From: Weissella bombi
GTDB taxonomy: Bacteria > Bacillota > Bacilli > Lactobacillales > Lactobacillaceae
Direction of reading: 5' to 3'
Length of the DNA: 64,000 nt
Assembly (NCBI RefSeq): GCF_900094835.1
Contig: NZ_FMAO01000004.1
Span: 1 to 64,000 of the forward strand
Made by a program: the position numbers and the translations under genes. This document shows, in pieces, positions 1 through 8,566 of this stretch. The first letter of the stretch is position 1, and every line of letters begins with the position of its first letter. The notes under the pieces were generated by a model. The model saw only the letters and a list, made by a program, of their open reading frames with translations, had not been told where the DNA came from and searched no databases.

Positions 1-746
1 TTAGCGTTTGCTTCTGATGTTGCTGCTGATTGTGCGGCTGCTGATTGTGCAGCGGCCTTAGCGTTTGCTTCTGACGTTGCTGCTGATTGTGCGGCAACAG
101 TCTTAGCATTTTCTGCTGCAACAGCAGCTGATGATGCGGCTACGGCCTTAGCATTTGCTTCTGATGTTGCTGCTGATTGTGCAGCGGCTGCCTTAGCGTT
201 TGCTTCTGATGCAGCTGCTGATGATGCAGCTGCTGATGATGCGGCTGCTGATTGTGCTACTGTAGTATCAGCTTGTGATGCTGCAGGCTTAACCGTAGCA
301 GTTGACTTAACAGCTGACTTTGAAAGGTTAACTTGAGAACCAACATAGATAATTGATGATGCTTGCAAATCAGGGTTAGCATCCAATAGCTCAGACAAAG
401 TCATACCATTTGCGTTAGCAATTGCCCATAATGAATCTCCTGCCTTAACAGTGTATGAACCGTTGTTTGAAACTTGCTTAGTTTCTTGCTTTGCAGGTGC
501 AGCTGATTGTGCGGCTGATGAACCTGACAATTCAATTTTTTGACCAACATGAATCAAATTAGCGTCAGCAATTTTATTAGCTGATACTAGATCATCAACA
601 GATACGTGGTTGGCTGCTGCCAAAGCATATAGTGTATCACCCGACTTAACAGTAATTGAATCAGCTGAAGCTACAACTGAGCTCCCTGCCAATGCTGCAG
701 CCGCCCCAGCAGTTGCTAATAACGTATTTTTTACAGATGCGTGCAT
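1..746 (-). CDS. Secreted LysM protein with Ala/Ser-rich repetitive tail (3' end outside window)
   Basis: Reading leftward from ATG 744-746 (AAGGGG ribosome site 6 nt upstream), 248 codons are visible and the frame is open at the window edge. Residues 1-28 form a Sec signal peptide ending in VVASA with no lipobox Cys. Two LysM domains follow at about 29-75 (VKSGDTLYALA) and 97-142 (VKAGDSLWAIA), so it should bind peptidoglycan. The rest is a low-complexity tail of imperfect units containing SEANAKA and AAQSAAT, probably a wall-spanning linker. The missing C-terminus may carry a hydrolase or adhesin domain, so the function beyond wall binding is unknown. Confidence 0.85.
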   Translation of the reverse strand, partial: MHASVKNTLLATAGAAAALAGSSVVASADSITVKSGDTLYALAAANHVSVDDLVSANKIADANLIHVGQKIELSGSSAAQSAAPAKQETKQVSNNGSYTVKAGDSLWAIANANGMTLSELLDANPDLQASSIIYVGSQVNLSKSAVKSTATVKPAASQADTTVAQSAAASSAAASSAAASEANAKAAAAQSAATSEANAKAVAASSAAVAAENAKTVAAQSAATSEANAKAAAQSAAAQSAATSEANA

Positions 747-888
747 ATTTTTACCCCTTAAATCCAAAATTAGTTACTTAAAATTATTTTAAATAAAAAA
801 CATCTAAACTGATATTTCTTAAGATTTTCTTGATTTTTACTACAAGCTACATTGTACGGTAGAGACTTTTCAAAAGAGTTCAAAAAAC

Positions 889-905
889 ATTTCATTTGTG
901 TTACA
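889..905 (-). promoter_or_regulatory. Possible WalR-type site upstream of the LysM gene
   Basis: On the minus strand TGTAAC-N5-TGAAAT resembles the WalR direct repeat TGTWAH-N5-TGTWAH with one mismatch. WalR controls cell-wall hydrolase genes in Firmicutes, which suits a LysM protein. The site lies about 145 bp from the start codon and the motif is short, so chance is possible. Confidence 0.25.
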
Positions 906-971
906 TTCATCAAACATTTGATTCAGTACGGTTATACCCCATAAAAATCTTTTCCTTTAAATCATGGACAC

Positions 972-999
972 AAAAAAAACGGTGACATAAGCCACCGTT
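972..999 (-). terminator. Intrinsic terminator of the clpE-type gene
   Basis: Stem AACGGTG/CACCGTT (978-984 with 993-999) with an 8-nt loop. On the minus strand it is followed by a run of Ts, just past the clpE stop codon. Confidence 0.85.
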
Positions 1000-1015
1000 C
1001 CCTTAAGCATTTCTA

Positions 1016-3097
1016 TTAATTAGTTTGCTTCTCAGAACTCTTTTGTTCTGCTATAACAATATTGCCATCAACCATTTCTGCCAACAAATCCTTAACATCT
1101 GGATTATCAAGATAGAAATCAGCAATTTGATCTTCTAGATGTTCTTGGATAACTCGACGCAATGGACGTGCACCCATTTCCGGGTTATATCCTAAGTTAA
1201 CAATTTCTTGCTTAACATCATCTGTCATAGCAAGATGTAGACCCTTTTCAGATATAGCATCATTCATCTCACCAAGCATTAAATCTACAATATGCAACAA
1301 GTTTTCCTTTGATAGTGCATTAAATTCAATAATCCCATCAAAACGATTCAAAAATTCTGGCTTAAAGTATGGTGCTAATCGTTCAAGCAACTTTGAAGTT
1401 GTTTGTTCATCGTCTGGATCAAAGCCAACCTTTGTGTCCTTAACACCTGTACCAGCATTTGAAGTCATGATAATAATCGTGTCCTTGAATGAAACGACAT
1501 GACCTTGCGCATCAGTCAAACGACCATCATCCAAAATTTGTAAGAACATATTCATTACATCTGGATGAGCCTTCTCAACCTCATCTAACAAAATCAATGA
1601 GTATGGATGACGACGGACTGCCTCAGTTAGTTGACCAGCCTCTTCATATCCAACATAACCTGCTGGCGCACCAATCAACTTTGAAACAGAATGCTTCTCC
1701 ATATACTCTGACATATCAAATCGAATCATGCTATCTGTTGTACCAAACAACTCTTTAGCAAGCTGTTTTGCAGTCTCAGTCTTTCCAACTCCAGTTGGAC
1801 CAACAAACAAGAAACTTCCAATTGGACGTCCCGTTTTATTGAATCCAACACGATTACGACGGATTGCTCGTGCAATTTTTTGTGTTGCTTCATCTTGACC
1901 AATAACATGTTCAGCCAAATTATCACCTAGATGACGTAATTGGTCTTGTTCAGATGCTGCCAACTCACCAACAGGAATACCTGTCTTTTCTTCAACAATC
2001 TTTTGAATATCCGCAACTGTTACAGTTTGTGCTGCCTCATTTTGCGGTGCTTGTTGCTTAACAGCTTCTAATTGTAATTCTAAGTTGTTGACCTGATCAC
2101 GTAAGTGGCTAGCCTTTTCGTAATCTTCACGTTCAATAGCTGATTGCTTTTGAGCTTCAGTTGAATGTATCTTATTTTCCAATTCCTTAGGATCAGCAAT
2201 TTTAACTGACAGATTCTTCTTTGAACCAGCCTCGTCAATTAAATCAATTGCCTTGTCTGGTAAGAAACGATCAGCAATGTAACGGTTTGATAAGTTAACA
2301 GCTGCGGCTAAAGCATCATCAGAATACTTTACCTTATGATAATCTTCATAACGTGAACGAATTCCTTGAATGATTTGCAAAGCTTCTTCAGTAGTTGGTT
2401 CATCTACCTGGACCGTCTGGAAACGACGAGCAATCGCAGCATCCTTCTCAATCTGACGGTACTCATTTAGTGTTGTTGCACCAATCAATTGGAATTCACC
2501 ACGTGCCAAAGCAGGTTTCAAGATATTACCTGCATCCATTGAACCTTCACCAGCAGTTCCGGCACCCATGATTTCATGAATCTCATCAATGAACAAAATA
2601 ACATCATCACGCTTTGAAACTTCATCCATTAACTTTTGCATTCGCTCTTCGAATTGACCACGAACCCCAGTACCTTGCACTAAGGATACAACGTCCAAAC
2701 GAATAACTTCTTTACCTTGTAACTTACCTGGCACCTTTGCATTAACAATTGCTTGTGCCAATCCTTCAACAACCGCTGTTTTTCCAACTCCAGCTTCACC
2801 AATTAAAACTGGATTGTTCTTAGTACGACGGTTAAGAACCTCTATTACACGTGCGATTTCATCATCACGCCCAATAACTGGGTCAAACTTACCTTGTCGT
2901 GCTAGTTCAGTTAAATTAATACCATATTGATCAAGTAATCCGTTACCTTGACCATTATCACCACCACCGCGGCTCATTTGTGCGCGTTGTGCTTGTTGCG
3001 CACGTTGTTGTGCTTGCTGTGAACGTGCAACACTATCATTATTCATCATGCGAAAAATATCATCAAAACTTGAAAAACCAAATGGATCTTGTACCAT
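1016..3097 (-). CDS. clpE: ClpE-type Clp ATPase lacking the N-terminal zinc finger
   Basis: Hsp100/Clp AAA+ unfoldase of 693 residues with two nucleotide-binding domains. NBD1 has Walker A GEAGVGKT and Walker [13 protein letters not shown]2 has GPTGVGKT and [13 protein letters not shown]-like coiled segment ([15 protein letters not shown]) lies between them. As recalled from family members, the core ([20 protein letters not shown]) matches ClpE more closely than ClpL. The usual CxxC zinc finger of ClpE is absent: the protein starts at MVQDPFGF, a sequence normally found just after the finger, then has a Gln-rich stretch. AAGGAGG 8 nt before the ATG supports this start. CIRCE and CtsR operators overlap the promoter. 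It should work with ClpP, encoded at 11606-12199. Confidence 0.88.
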   Translation of the reverse strand: MVQDPFGFSSFDDIFRMMNNDSVARSQQAQQRAQQAQRAQMSRGGGDNGQGNGLLDQYGINLTELARQGKFDPVIGRDDEIARVIEVLNRRTKNNPVLIGEAGVGKTAVVEGLAQAIVNAKVPGKLQGKEVIRLDVVSLVQGTGVRGQFEERMQKLMDEVSKRDDVILFIDEIHEIMGAGTAGEGSMDAGNILKPALARGEFQLIGATTLNEYRQIEKDAAIARRFQTVQVDEPTTEEALQIIQGIRSRYEDYHKVKYSDDALAAAVNLSNRYIADRFLPDKAIDLIDEAGSKKNLSVKIADPKELENKIHSTEAQKQSAIEREDYEKASHLRDQVNNLELQLEAVKQQAPQNEAAQTVTVADIQKIVEEKTGIPVGELAASEQDQLRHLGDNLAEHVIGQDEATQKIARAIRRNRVGFNKTGRPIGSFLFVGPTGVGKTETAKQLAKELFGTTDSMIRFDMSEYMEKHSVSKLIGAPAGYVGYEEAGQLTEAVRRHPYSLILLDEVEKAHPDVMNMFLQILDDGRLTDAQGHVVSFKDTIIIMTSNAGTGVKDTKVGFDPDDEQTTSKLLERLAPYFKPEFLNRFDGIIEFNALSKENLLHIVDLMLGEMNDAISEKGLHLAMTDDVKQEIVNLGYNPEMGARPLRRVIQEHLEDQIADFYLDNPDVKDLLAEMVDGNIVIAEQKSSEKQTN

Positions 3098-3163
3098 AAT
3101 ACGGCCTCCTTATATTCATTTTTATATTCATTACTCCCCATAGAGATCAACGTCATTCATTTA

Positions 3164-3180
3164 TTTGACCTTCATTGACC
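3164..3180 (-). promoter_or_regulatory. CtsR operator of clpE
   Basis: Minus strand reads GGTCAAT-GAA-GGTCAAA, one mismatch from the CtsR heptad repeat GGTCAAA-NAN-GGTCAAA. It lies just downstream of the -10 box, in the early transcribed region. Confidence 0.85.
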
Positions 3181-3195
3181 TTATCTACATTTTCT

Positions 3196-3224
3196 ATATT
3201 AGCACTCTCCACCATAGAGTGCAA
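3196..3224 (-). promoter_or_regulatory. Sigma-A promoter of clpE
   Basis: Minus strand TTGCAC, a 17-bp spacer, then TAATAT. The CIRCE palindrome occupies the spacer and both hexamer edges, so HrcA binding would directly block polymerase. Confidence 0.8.
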
Positions 3225-3225
3225 G
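3199..3225. promoter_or_regulatory. CIRCE element (HrcA operator)
   Basis: TTAGCACTC-N9-GAGTGCAAG, matching the CIRCE consensus TTAGCACTC-N9-GAGTGCTAA with two differences in the distal arm. Together with the CtsR box it indicates dual class I/class III heat-shock control of this clp gene. Confidence 0.9.
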
Positions 3226-3250
3226 TGAAAATATTTATTTTTTTACAACA

Positions 3251-3294
3251 AAAAAAGATTGATTAATCACTTTGGTAATAAATCAATCTTTTTT
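3251..3294 (-). terminator. Terminator of the 3311-4318 oxidoreductase gene
   Basis: Stem AAAAAAGATTGATT (3251-3264) pairs with AATCAATCTTTTTT (3281-3294). It can act in both directions, but only the minus-strand gene ends here. Confidence 0.8.
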
Positions 3295-3310
3295 AAAAAT
3301 TCAATTTAAA

Positions 3311-4318
3311 TTAGTACTTAATTACTAACTTACCAAGCATGCTTCCTTGGCTAACTTCTTTTTGCGCATCAGCAATTGTCTGAGCAGATAAACCATCTAC
3401 CGTTTGTGTCACTGTCGATTTTACAAAACCGTCATTAACTAGTCCTGTCAACAATTCTAGTGCCGTTCCCTGACTAGCAATGTTTTGTCCTGCATTAGTT
3501 TTAGCAAACATAAACTCCCAATCTAGTGAGGCTGCCTGATTTTTAATCAATCCTACTGGTAATGGATTCATAGATTGTACTATCGCCCCAATATGACCAA
3601 ACGTACCAATCAAAGCCGCTGCTGATTCAAAATGTTGTTCCAATGAATGTAGCACTGCAATATAAGGCACCTCGTCATAACCTAGACTTTTAATAGCTTC
3701 AACATAATTTTCTCGATGATTAACAACTTCATCTGCACCCATGTCGTTAACCCATGCAATCGTTTCGTCACGGGAAGCTGTTGCAATTACTGTCATACCT
3801 AACCACTTTGCTAGTTGAATCATAATTGATCCTACTCCACCAGCACCATTTATGATTAACAACGTCTTTCCTTTAGCGCCATCAGCTACCATCTGAATAC
3901 CAAACTTATCAGCCAGCATTTCATAGGCTGTTAAAAATGTTAACGGCAACGCAGCGGCTTCGATATCAGATAACGTAGTTGGTGCTTTGGCAATCAACGC
4001 CTCATTGACTGCTTCAAACTCTGCATTAGAACCAGTACGTCCTAACTCACCAGCAAAAAATACACGATCACCAATTTGATAATCAGTAACATCAGCACCA
4101 ATTGCTACGATTTCACCAACTGCGTCAAATCCTAAAACACGCTCCTGTTGTGTTGCTTGCGCCACCTCTAATTGTTTAACATCAACCGGGTTCATTGAGG
4201 ATGCAGCTATCTTCACCAATACATCATGACCATTCACTTCAGGTCGTGCAATTTCCTTATCAATTAACGGTGTTTGTTTATCAGTTGTTGTCACAACTGC
4301 TTTCATTAAATTTCCCAT
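3311..4318 (-). CDS. Zinc-type alcohol dehydrogenase-like (MDR) NADPH oxidoreductase
   Basis: Medium-chain dehydrogenase/reductase of 335 residues. It has an N-terminal GroES-like domain (VLVKIAASSMNPVDVKQ, VLGFDAVGEIVAIG) and a Rossmann domain with INGAGGVGSIMIQLAKWLG. The Cys/His ligands of catalytic zinc are missing, which places it in the zinc-free quinone oxidoreductase-like branch annotated as ZADH. The likely reaction is NADPH-dependent reduction of a quinone, enone or aldehyde; the substrate is unknown. GAGG 8 nt upstream supports the first ATG (MGNLMKAVV). It is followed by its own terminator and appears monocistronic. Confidence 0.85.
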   Translation of the reverse strand: MGNLMKAVVTTTDKQTPLIDKEIARPEVNGHDVLVKIAASSMNPVDVKQLEVAQATQQERVLGFDAVGEIVAIGADVTDYQIGDRVFFAGELGRTGSNAEFEAVNEALIAKAPTTLSDIEAAALPLTFLTAYEMLADKFGIQMVADGAKGKTLLIINGAGGVGSIMIQLAKWLGMTVIATASRDETIAWVNDMGADEVVNHRENYVEAIKSLGYDEVPYIAVLHSLEQHFESAAALIGTFGHIGAIVQSMNPLPVGLIKNQAASLDWEFMFAKTNAGQNIASQGTALELLTGLVNDGFVKSTVTQTVDGLSAQTIADAQKEVSQGSMLGKLVIKY

Positions 4319-4380
4319 TTTTTATTCCTCTATATACTAAGTAAAAAAGTTATCTTTCAAGTACATCATACTATGGTGAT

Positions 4381-4426
4381 AAAAAAATAGCGATTACAAC
4401 CTATTAAATAGTAGTAATCGCTATTT
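4381..4426 (-). terminator. Terminator of budA
   Basis: Thirteen-bp stem AAATAGCGATTAC/GTAATCGCTATTT (4385-4397 with 4414-4426), then an A-run that reads as T on the minus strand. Confidence 0.85.
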
Positions 4427-4432
4427 GTTCAA

Positions 4433-5149
4433 TTAATCTTGTGAACCTTCAGCCGCCGCAACGCCTTCTTTTAGTCCATCCATATCAACATGGTGCTCAC
4501 GGAATTCTTTATCATGAATTGGTAAATGTAATTCATAATTATCAAAAATAGTTAAATCCCCTGTTAATTCATTAGCATCAAAGCCCAATACATGACCACC
4601 AAAAGTACGATCATCACTCAAAAAGTGAACGTGCCAACCGGCAGCAACTGTTCCTTGATACAATTCTGGAGAATAGTAACCAATCAACACACCATCAACA
4701 TCATCTTTTTCAAATTCACGTTGCGTATGCGTGATTTCTGATAATGAAGGAAATGGACGCTCAGACTTAGGAGCTGAACGAACTTTCATATGATTAAAGC
4801 TACCACGCAAAACTACACCTGAAAAAGTATTTTCTAATTGACGATCACTAATTAGGGAAACCATTTCTTTCATATTACCAGCACTAAAAGAAACCTTTTG
4901 TTTCTCATCACTAGTATGATGAACTGTTGCAAATGGTACTGTCTTCTCCATATCTGTTACATGATGAATTTGACCTTCACCATCCATATAGTAGACTTCA
5001 CCATCCACCATAATCATTTCACCATCTAAACCGTCAAACGTTCCAATACCAGCATCCCCATGTTGCTTTAATTCAGCCAAGGTTGCCGAACCGCCTAAAA
5101 CTTTTCCCATCAAAGCGGCTAAGGTACTGTGTTGATATACTGTTGCCAT
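4433..5149 (-). CDS. budA: Alpha-acetolactate decarboxylase
   Basis: Converts 2-acetolactate to acetoin in the cytoplasm, the second step of pyruvate overflow to acetoin/2,3-butanediol. The 238 residues match the family length. Metal-ligand segments WHVHFLS and GGHVLGF are present, as is the conserved GVLIGYYSPE region. It lies 57 bp after alsS, with AAAGGAG before the ATG. A hairpin with a U-tract separates it from alsS, so its expression may be lower than alsS or depend on read-through. Confidence 0.95.
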   Translation of the reverse strand: MATVYQHSTLAALMGKVLGGSATLAELKQHGDAGIGTFDGLDGEMIMVDGEVYYMDGEGQIHHVTDMEKTVPFATVHHTSDEKQKVSFSAGNMKEMVSLISDRQLENTFSGVVLRGSFNHMKVRSAPKSERPFPSLSEITHTQREFEKDDVDGVLIGYYSPELYQGTVAAGWHVHFLSDDRTFGGHVLGFDANELTGDLTIFDNYELHLPIHDKEFREHHVDMDGLKEGVAAAEGSQD

Positions 5150-5173
5150 ATTTATACACTCCTTTAATTTGAT

Positions 5174-5202
5174 AAAAAGCGCCCAGAAACCTGGACGCTT
5201 TT
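5174..5202 (-). terminator. Intercistronic hairpin/terminator between alsS and budA
   Basis: In minus-strand RNA AGCGUCCAG (5191-5199) pairs with CUGGGCGCU (5178-5186) across a 4-nt loop and is followed by five Us. The G-U pair works only in the minus-strand transcript; the plus strand would have a C-A mismatch. It lies wholly in the 57-bp gap. Confidence 0.75.
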
Positions 5203-5206
5203 CTAT

Positions 5207-6892
5207 TTATTCTGCATCAATCAATTGAGACATCAATTCATAGTTGTGTGAGTAATCTACTGGGATTTCGACAACAACTGGACCTTCAGTTGCAAATGCT
5301 TCATCCAAGACCGCATCCAATTGGTCTGGTGAATCAACACGCAATCCCTTAGCCCCTGTTGATTCAGCATACTTTACAATGTCAATCTTTGAGAAGTTAA
5401 CTCCGGCTGATTCACCATTGTACTTAACTTCTTCTTGGAACTTAACCATATCGTAATGGTAATTATCTTGCCATACAATGTGAACAGTATTCAAGTTAAG
5501 TTGCACTGCTGTTGCTAGTTCCATTCCTGAGAAGAAGAATCCACCATCACCAGAAACAGAAACTGCCTTAGAATTAGGACGAACCAAAGCAGCTGCCATC
5601 GCCCAAGGTAGACCAACTCCCAAAGTTTGCATACCATTTGAGAACAACAAGTGACGAGGAACGTATGACTTAAAGTAACGTCCAAGCCATAGGTAATGTG
5701 AACCAATATCAGAAGTCAAAGTCATATCATCAGTCATATGTGCTTGTAATGACTTAATAATGCTCAAAGGATGATTCAAGTTCTCTTGTGCCGGCGTAAA
5801 GGTTGGCTTTGCAGCTTCCTTCAAAGCCTCCTTGAACTCAGCTAACTTAGCTTGTGATGCTGCTGGTAATTCATATCCTGCAATTTGTGACTTCAAATCG
5901 ATCAACGTATCAGCCAAAGTTCCCACAAGCTGACGTGCTGGTGTAAAGTTGTTATCAATTTGAACAGCTTGTGTGTCAATTGCAACAATGTGTAAGTCAG
6001 CATTCTTATTCCAATTACGTGGCTCATATTCGATAGCGTCATAACCAACCGTAATAACCAAATCTGATTGTGCCAATAATTGGTCACCAACTTGATTACG
6101 GAAGAAACCAACACGACCAAAGAAGGTTGATTCTTCTAATTCGCGAGAAATAACACCTGCACCTTGGTATGTCTCAACAACCGGCAAAGTAGTTTGCTCT
6201 AACAAAGCATGCAAAGCGGCGGTTGTATCATCATCAGAACCACGTGCACCCACTAGCAATACAGGCAACTTAGCTGCCTTAATTTGCTCAGCAAGCCAAG
6301 CAGTGTCTTCTGCGGCTGCTGCACCATAGCGAGCAGGCTTAACTGCAGGCAAAGCACTTGTGGTAACTTCTGCTTCATCAACATCTTGTGGTAATGAAAC
6401 AAATGCTGCACCCGGCTTAGGGCCATTAGCAGCTGCAATAGCATTAGAGATTAGTTCTGAAATGTTATTTGGATCTTGAATTTCAACTGAGTAATTAGTG
6501 ATTGGGGCAAACAATGTTGCAGATGGTGTGCTTTGATGTGTCAAACGGTACAAATCCTTACGTTGTACTTGACCACCAATTGCCAAAACTGGATCATTTT
6601 CAGCCGTTGCTGTCATTAAGCCTGAAGCCAAGTTTCCAACACCTGGTCCTGACGTTACAACAACAACTCCAGTTTTACCAGTGATACGTGCAAATGCTTG
6701 CGCCATAAATACAGCATTTTGTTCATGGCGTGTCACAATCAACTTAGGTGCTTTTTCACCTGCTTTAGGATGATCTAACTTTTCAAACAAACGGTCGATT
6801 TTAGCCCCTGGAATACCAAAAGCTAAATCAACACCGTGATTGTTCAAACTGTCGACAACTAAGTCAGCACCTGTTTTCTTCTCTTCAGACAT
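5207..6892 (-). CDS. alsS: Catabolic acetolactate synthase
   Basis: ThDP-dependent enzyme of 561 residues joining two pyruvates into 2-acetolactate. The N-terminal pyrimidine-binding domain has the catalytic Glu in VTRHEQNAVFMAQ. The C-terminal PP domain has the ThDP-Mg motif starting GDGGFFFSG and ending at DNYHYDM. Absence of a nearby regulatory subunit and pairing with acetolactate decarboxylase indicate the FAD-independent catabolic type rather than the valine/isoleucine enzyme. AGAGGT lies 8 nt before the ATG. A cre-like site about 150 bp upstream suggests CcpA control. Confidence 0.95.
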   Translation of the reverse strand: MSEEKKTGADLVVDSLNNHGVDLAFGIPGAKIDRLFEKLDHPKAGEKAPKLIVTRHEQNAVFMAQAFARITGKTGVVVVTSGPGVGNLASGLMTATAENDPVLAIGGQVQRKDLYRLTHQSTPSATLFAPITNYSVEIQDPNNISELISNAIAAANGPKPGAAFVSLPQDVDEAEVTTSALPAVKPARYGAAAAEDTAWLAEQIKAAKLPVLLVGARGSDDDTTAALHALLEQTTLPVVETYQGAGVISRELEESTFFGRVGFFRNQVGDQLLAQSDLVITVGYDAIEYEPRNWNKNADLHIVAIDTQAVQIDNNFTPARQLVGTLADTLIDLKSQIAGYELPAASQAKLAEFKEALKEAAKPTFTPAQENLNHPLSIIKSLQAHMTDDMTLTSDIGSHYLWLGRYFKSYVPRHLLFSNGMQTLGVGLPWAMAAALVRPNSKAVSVSGDGGFFFSGMELATAVQLNLNTVHIVWQDNYHYDMVKFQEEVKYNGESAGVNFSKIDIVKYAESTGAKGLRVDSPDQLDAVLDEAFATEGPVVVEIPVDYSHNYELMSQLIDAE

Positions 6893-7042
6893 GTACTTCT
6901 ACCTCTTTAAAATATATTATATTTCCAATAAGCGTCATTAGTTACATTGTAGCGCTTTATAACAATATTTTGTAGCCATACACACTACCTATTCACAAAA
7001 TCTTCTAACTCTAATTTTCTTAAAAGCGTTAGCTGAAAACCT

Positions 7043-7056
7043 TTATAACGCTTACA
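7043..7056. promoter_or_regulatory. cre-like site upstream of alsS
   Basis: Minus strand TGTAAGCGTTATAA matches TGWAANCGNTNWCA except at the penultimate position. It lies about 150 bp upstream of alsS. A second, weaker half-palindrome sits near 6949-6966 (GTAGCGCTTTATAA). Confidence 0.5.
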
Positions 7057-7090
7057 AAAAATATTTTAATTTTATGTATTTTACCAAAAC

Positions 7091-7118
7091 AAAAAGCGCT
7101 AGTCATACGACTAACGCT
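7091..7118 (-). terminator. Terminator of the tRNA-Gln transcript
   Basis: Minus strand AGCGTTAGTC, GTAT loop, GACTAGCGCT, then TTTTT. It lies 17 nt past the tRNA 3' end. Confidence 0.85.
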
Positions 7119-7134
7119 TCCCGCATCTGTAAAA

Positions 7135-7206
7135 CTGGGCATACTGGATTCGAACCAGTGCATGATGGCACCAGAAACCATTGCCTTACCGCTTGGCTAA
7201 TGCCCA
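7135..7206 (-). tRNA. tRNA-Gln (anticodon CTG)
   Basis: A 72-nt cloverleaf. Acceptor TGGGCAT pairs with ATGCCCA, D arm is GCC/GGC, anticodon stem ATGGT/GCCAT holds loop TTCTGGT, and T arm ACTGG/CCAGT holds TTCGAAT. Anticodon CTG reads CAG. CCA is not encoded and the discriminator base is G. It is transcribed alone toward alsS with its own terminator. Confidence 0.95.
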
Positions 7207-7308
7207 AAAACAACTATTCAATCATACAACATACACCAAATAAATTCAAGTCTATAAATATAAAAAGTATGATTAAGATACAGTTAGCATCATAAACAAC
7301 AATTACTG

Positions 7309-7737
7309 TTAACCATTCGTTTGAATTTTATCATCAAAACGTGTCATAAATTGCAAAACATCAACAGAACGTTCTTCGCCAAGTGCCGCCAGCCAACCTT
7401 CAAAACGCATTTCAATGCGACTAGTTAATAGCGTTTCTATTTGTTGCCCATGCTGAGTTAAATGTAATAACTGGCGACGGCGGTCCATTGCATCTGGTTC
7501 TTGCCATATATATTGTTTACGCAACAACATTTTTATCTGTCGTGAAACAGCTGCTCGTGTTACTTGACGCTTAGCAACAATATCCGTTAACGTTAGTCCG
7601 TCATGTTGCGCTACACTATGCATAATTAAATATTGTTCAAAAGATAGATCATACGTTGCTGCCGGTTCAGCTACCGTATCGTTCAAATATTTCAGTGTCG
7701 ATAGATAGGCATTAATATATTTTTTTACCAGTGTCAT
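7309..7737 (-). CDS. MarR-family transcriptional regulator
   Basis: A 142-residue winged-helix protein. The helix-turn-helix covers LTDIVAKRQVTRAAVSRQIKM and the wing has the typical DRRRQLLHLTQHG. MarR proteins usually bind palindromes near their own gene and respond to phenolic or oxidative signals, but the ligand here is unknown. GGAG about 9 nt before the ATG supports the start. The gene is a single unit between tRNA-Gln and the stress-protein gene, so its target is not obvious from context. Confidence 0.85.
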   Translation of the reverse strand: MTLVKKYINAYLSTLKYLNDTVAEPAATYDLSFEQYLIMHSVAQHDGLTLTDIVAKRQVTRAAVSRQIKMLLRKQYIWQEPDAMDRRRQLLHLTQHGQQIETLLTSRIEMRFEGWLAALGEERSVDVLQFMTRFDDKIQTNG

Positions 7738-7807
7738 TGATTTTCTCCACGAGTTTTTATAATAATTATTCTATCCAAAAAACGCTTACTTGATAAACAA
7801 ATTTTTT

Positions 7808-7845
7808 AAAAAAAGAGAGACTAGTTCGTTAACCAGTCTCTCTTT
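7808..7845 (-). terminator. Terminator of the universal stress protein gene
   Basis: Stem AAAGAGAGACT/AGTCTCTCTTT (7812-7822 with 7835-7845), then an A-rich run read as T on the minus strand. Confidence 0.85.
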
Positions 7846-7850
7846 ATATT

Positions 7851-8288
7851 TTATCGTACAATCATCACTGTTACAGGCGCATGGTTAGCAATATAACTTG
7901 ATTGAGAACCAAAGTACTTCTCAGTTCCTTTTTGTGAATTTGAGCCAATCACAACCATATCAGGTTGCACTGCAGGGATAACATCTTTAACAATGACTTC
8001 CCCTGGTTCACCTTCAGCAATACGGATATCTACATCAGTTAAACCGTTTTCCAAAGCCATTTGGCGATAACGATCTAATGCGCGGCGTACATCATCCTCA
8101 GCCGCTGTTGTCTTTTCTTTTGAGAAGAAATCAAAAACACTTAATTGACCTTTCTCAAAAATCGACACGATTGTTAACTTAGCTTCATCTTCACGCGCTT
8201 GATGAATAGCATTAACTAATGCCATCTGTCCTAAGTATGAATCATCCACTGCCACCAAAATGTGCTTAAACTGCTTTCCTATTTCCAT
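7851..8288 (-). CDS. Universal stress protein (UspA family)
   Basis: A 145-residue nucleotide-binding alpha/beta protein, typical of single-domain Usp. It starts FKHILVAVDDS and ends with the ATP-binding pattern VIGSNSQKGTEKYFGS and NHAPVTVMIV. The frame is open 42 codons further upstream, but that part overlaps the structured RNA. ATG 8286-8288 with AGGAG 10 nt before it gives the normal family N-terminus, so that start is used. The 5' region carries a 6S/Lacto-usp-like RNA, an arrangement described for usp genes in Lactobacillales. Confidence 0.88.
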   Translation of the reverse strand: MEIGKQFKHILVAVDDSYLGQMALVNAIHQAREDEAKLTIVSIFEKGQLSVFDFFSKEKTTAAEDDVRRALDRYRQMALENGLTDVDIRIAEGEPGEVIVKDVIPAVQPDMVVIGSNSQKGTEKYFGSQSSYIANHAPVTVMIVR

Positions 8289-8312
8289 ATACCGTAGTCT
8301 CCTCTTGTAATC

Positions 8313-8462
8313 AAGCATACTTACTGTCATTACTTTTAACGATAGGTTCCCTCTATAGTCATGCTTGCCCCAATAGTTAATTATAAAAACCGCAAAACTC
8401 GGACCATCACCCATATAGCAACGGATCCTTTACTGATAAAAATAACATCAGTAAATATGCCT
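8313..8462 (-). ncRNA. ssrS: 6S / Lacto-usp-like RNA upstream of usp
   Basis: On the minus strand AGGCAUAUUUACUG (8449-8462) pairs over 14 bp, with two G-U wobbles, with CAGUAAGUAUGCUU (8313-8326). This closes a 150-nt element that ends just before the usp ribosome site. Part of the 5' arm can instead form a local hairpin, UUUACUGAU/AUCAGUAAA. A long closing helix over an open interior directly upstream of usp is the arrangement of the Lacto-usp motif, which I recall being reassigned as the Lactobacillales 6S RNA. The assignment rests on position and closing stem only, because the interior could not be aligned to a covariance model. Confidence 0.55.
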
Positions 8463-8566
8463 CCTTATTTTTTGGTACACCTAATTATCTAACTAGTCAC
8501 GATAAAAGTAAAGTTACCGTTTGCTTTTAATCTTTCGACTATATCCCATTATAGATAGGTTGTCAC

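Noticed and set aside
1-300. CRISPR-like or VNTR array because of repeated GCTGCTGATTGTGC-type units
   Set aside because: The repeats are codon repeats of the Ala/Ser-rich protein tail in frame, without spacers of constant length.
610-792. 60-residue plus-strand ORF over the LysM gene start
   Set aside because: It is the complement of the signal peptide and first LysM coding region, with no ribosome site.
8289-8414. 42-residue N-terminal extension of the universal stress protein
   Set aside because: It overlaps the paired arms of the upstream RNA, has no family similarity, and ATG 8288 has its own ribosome site.
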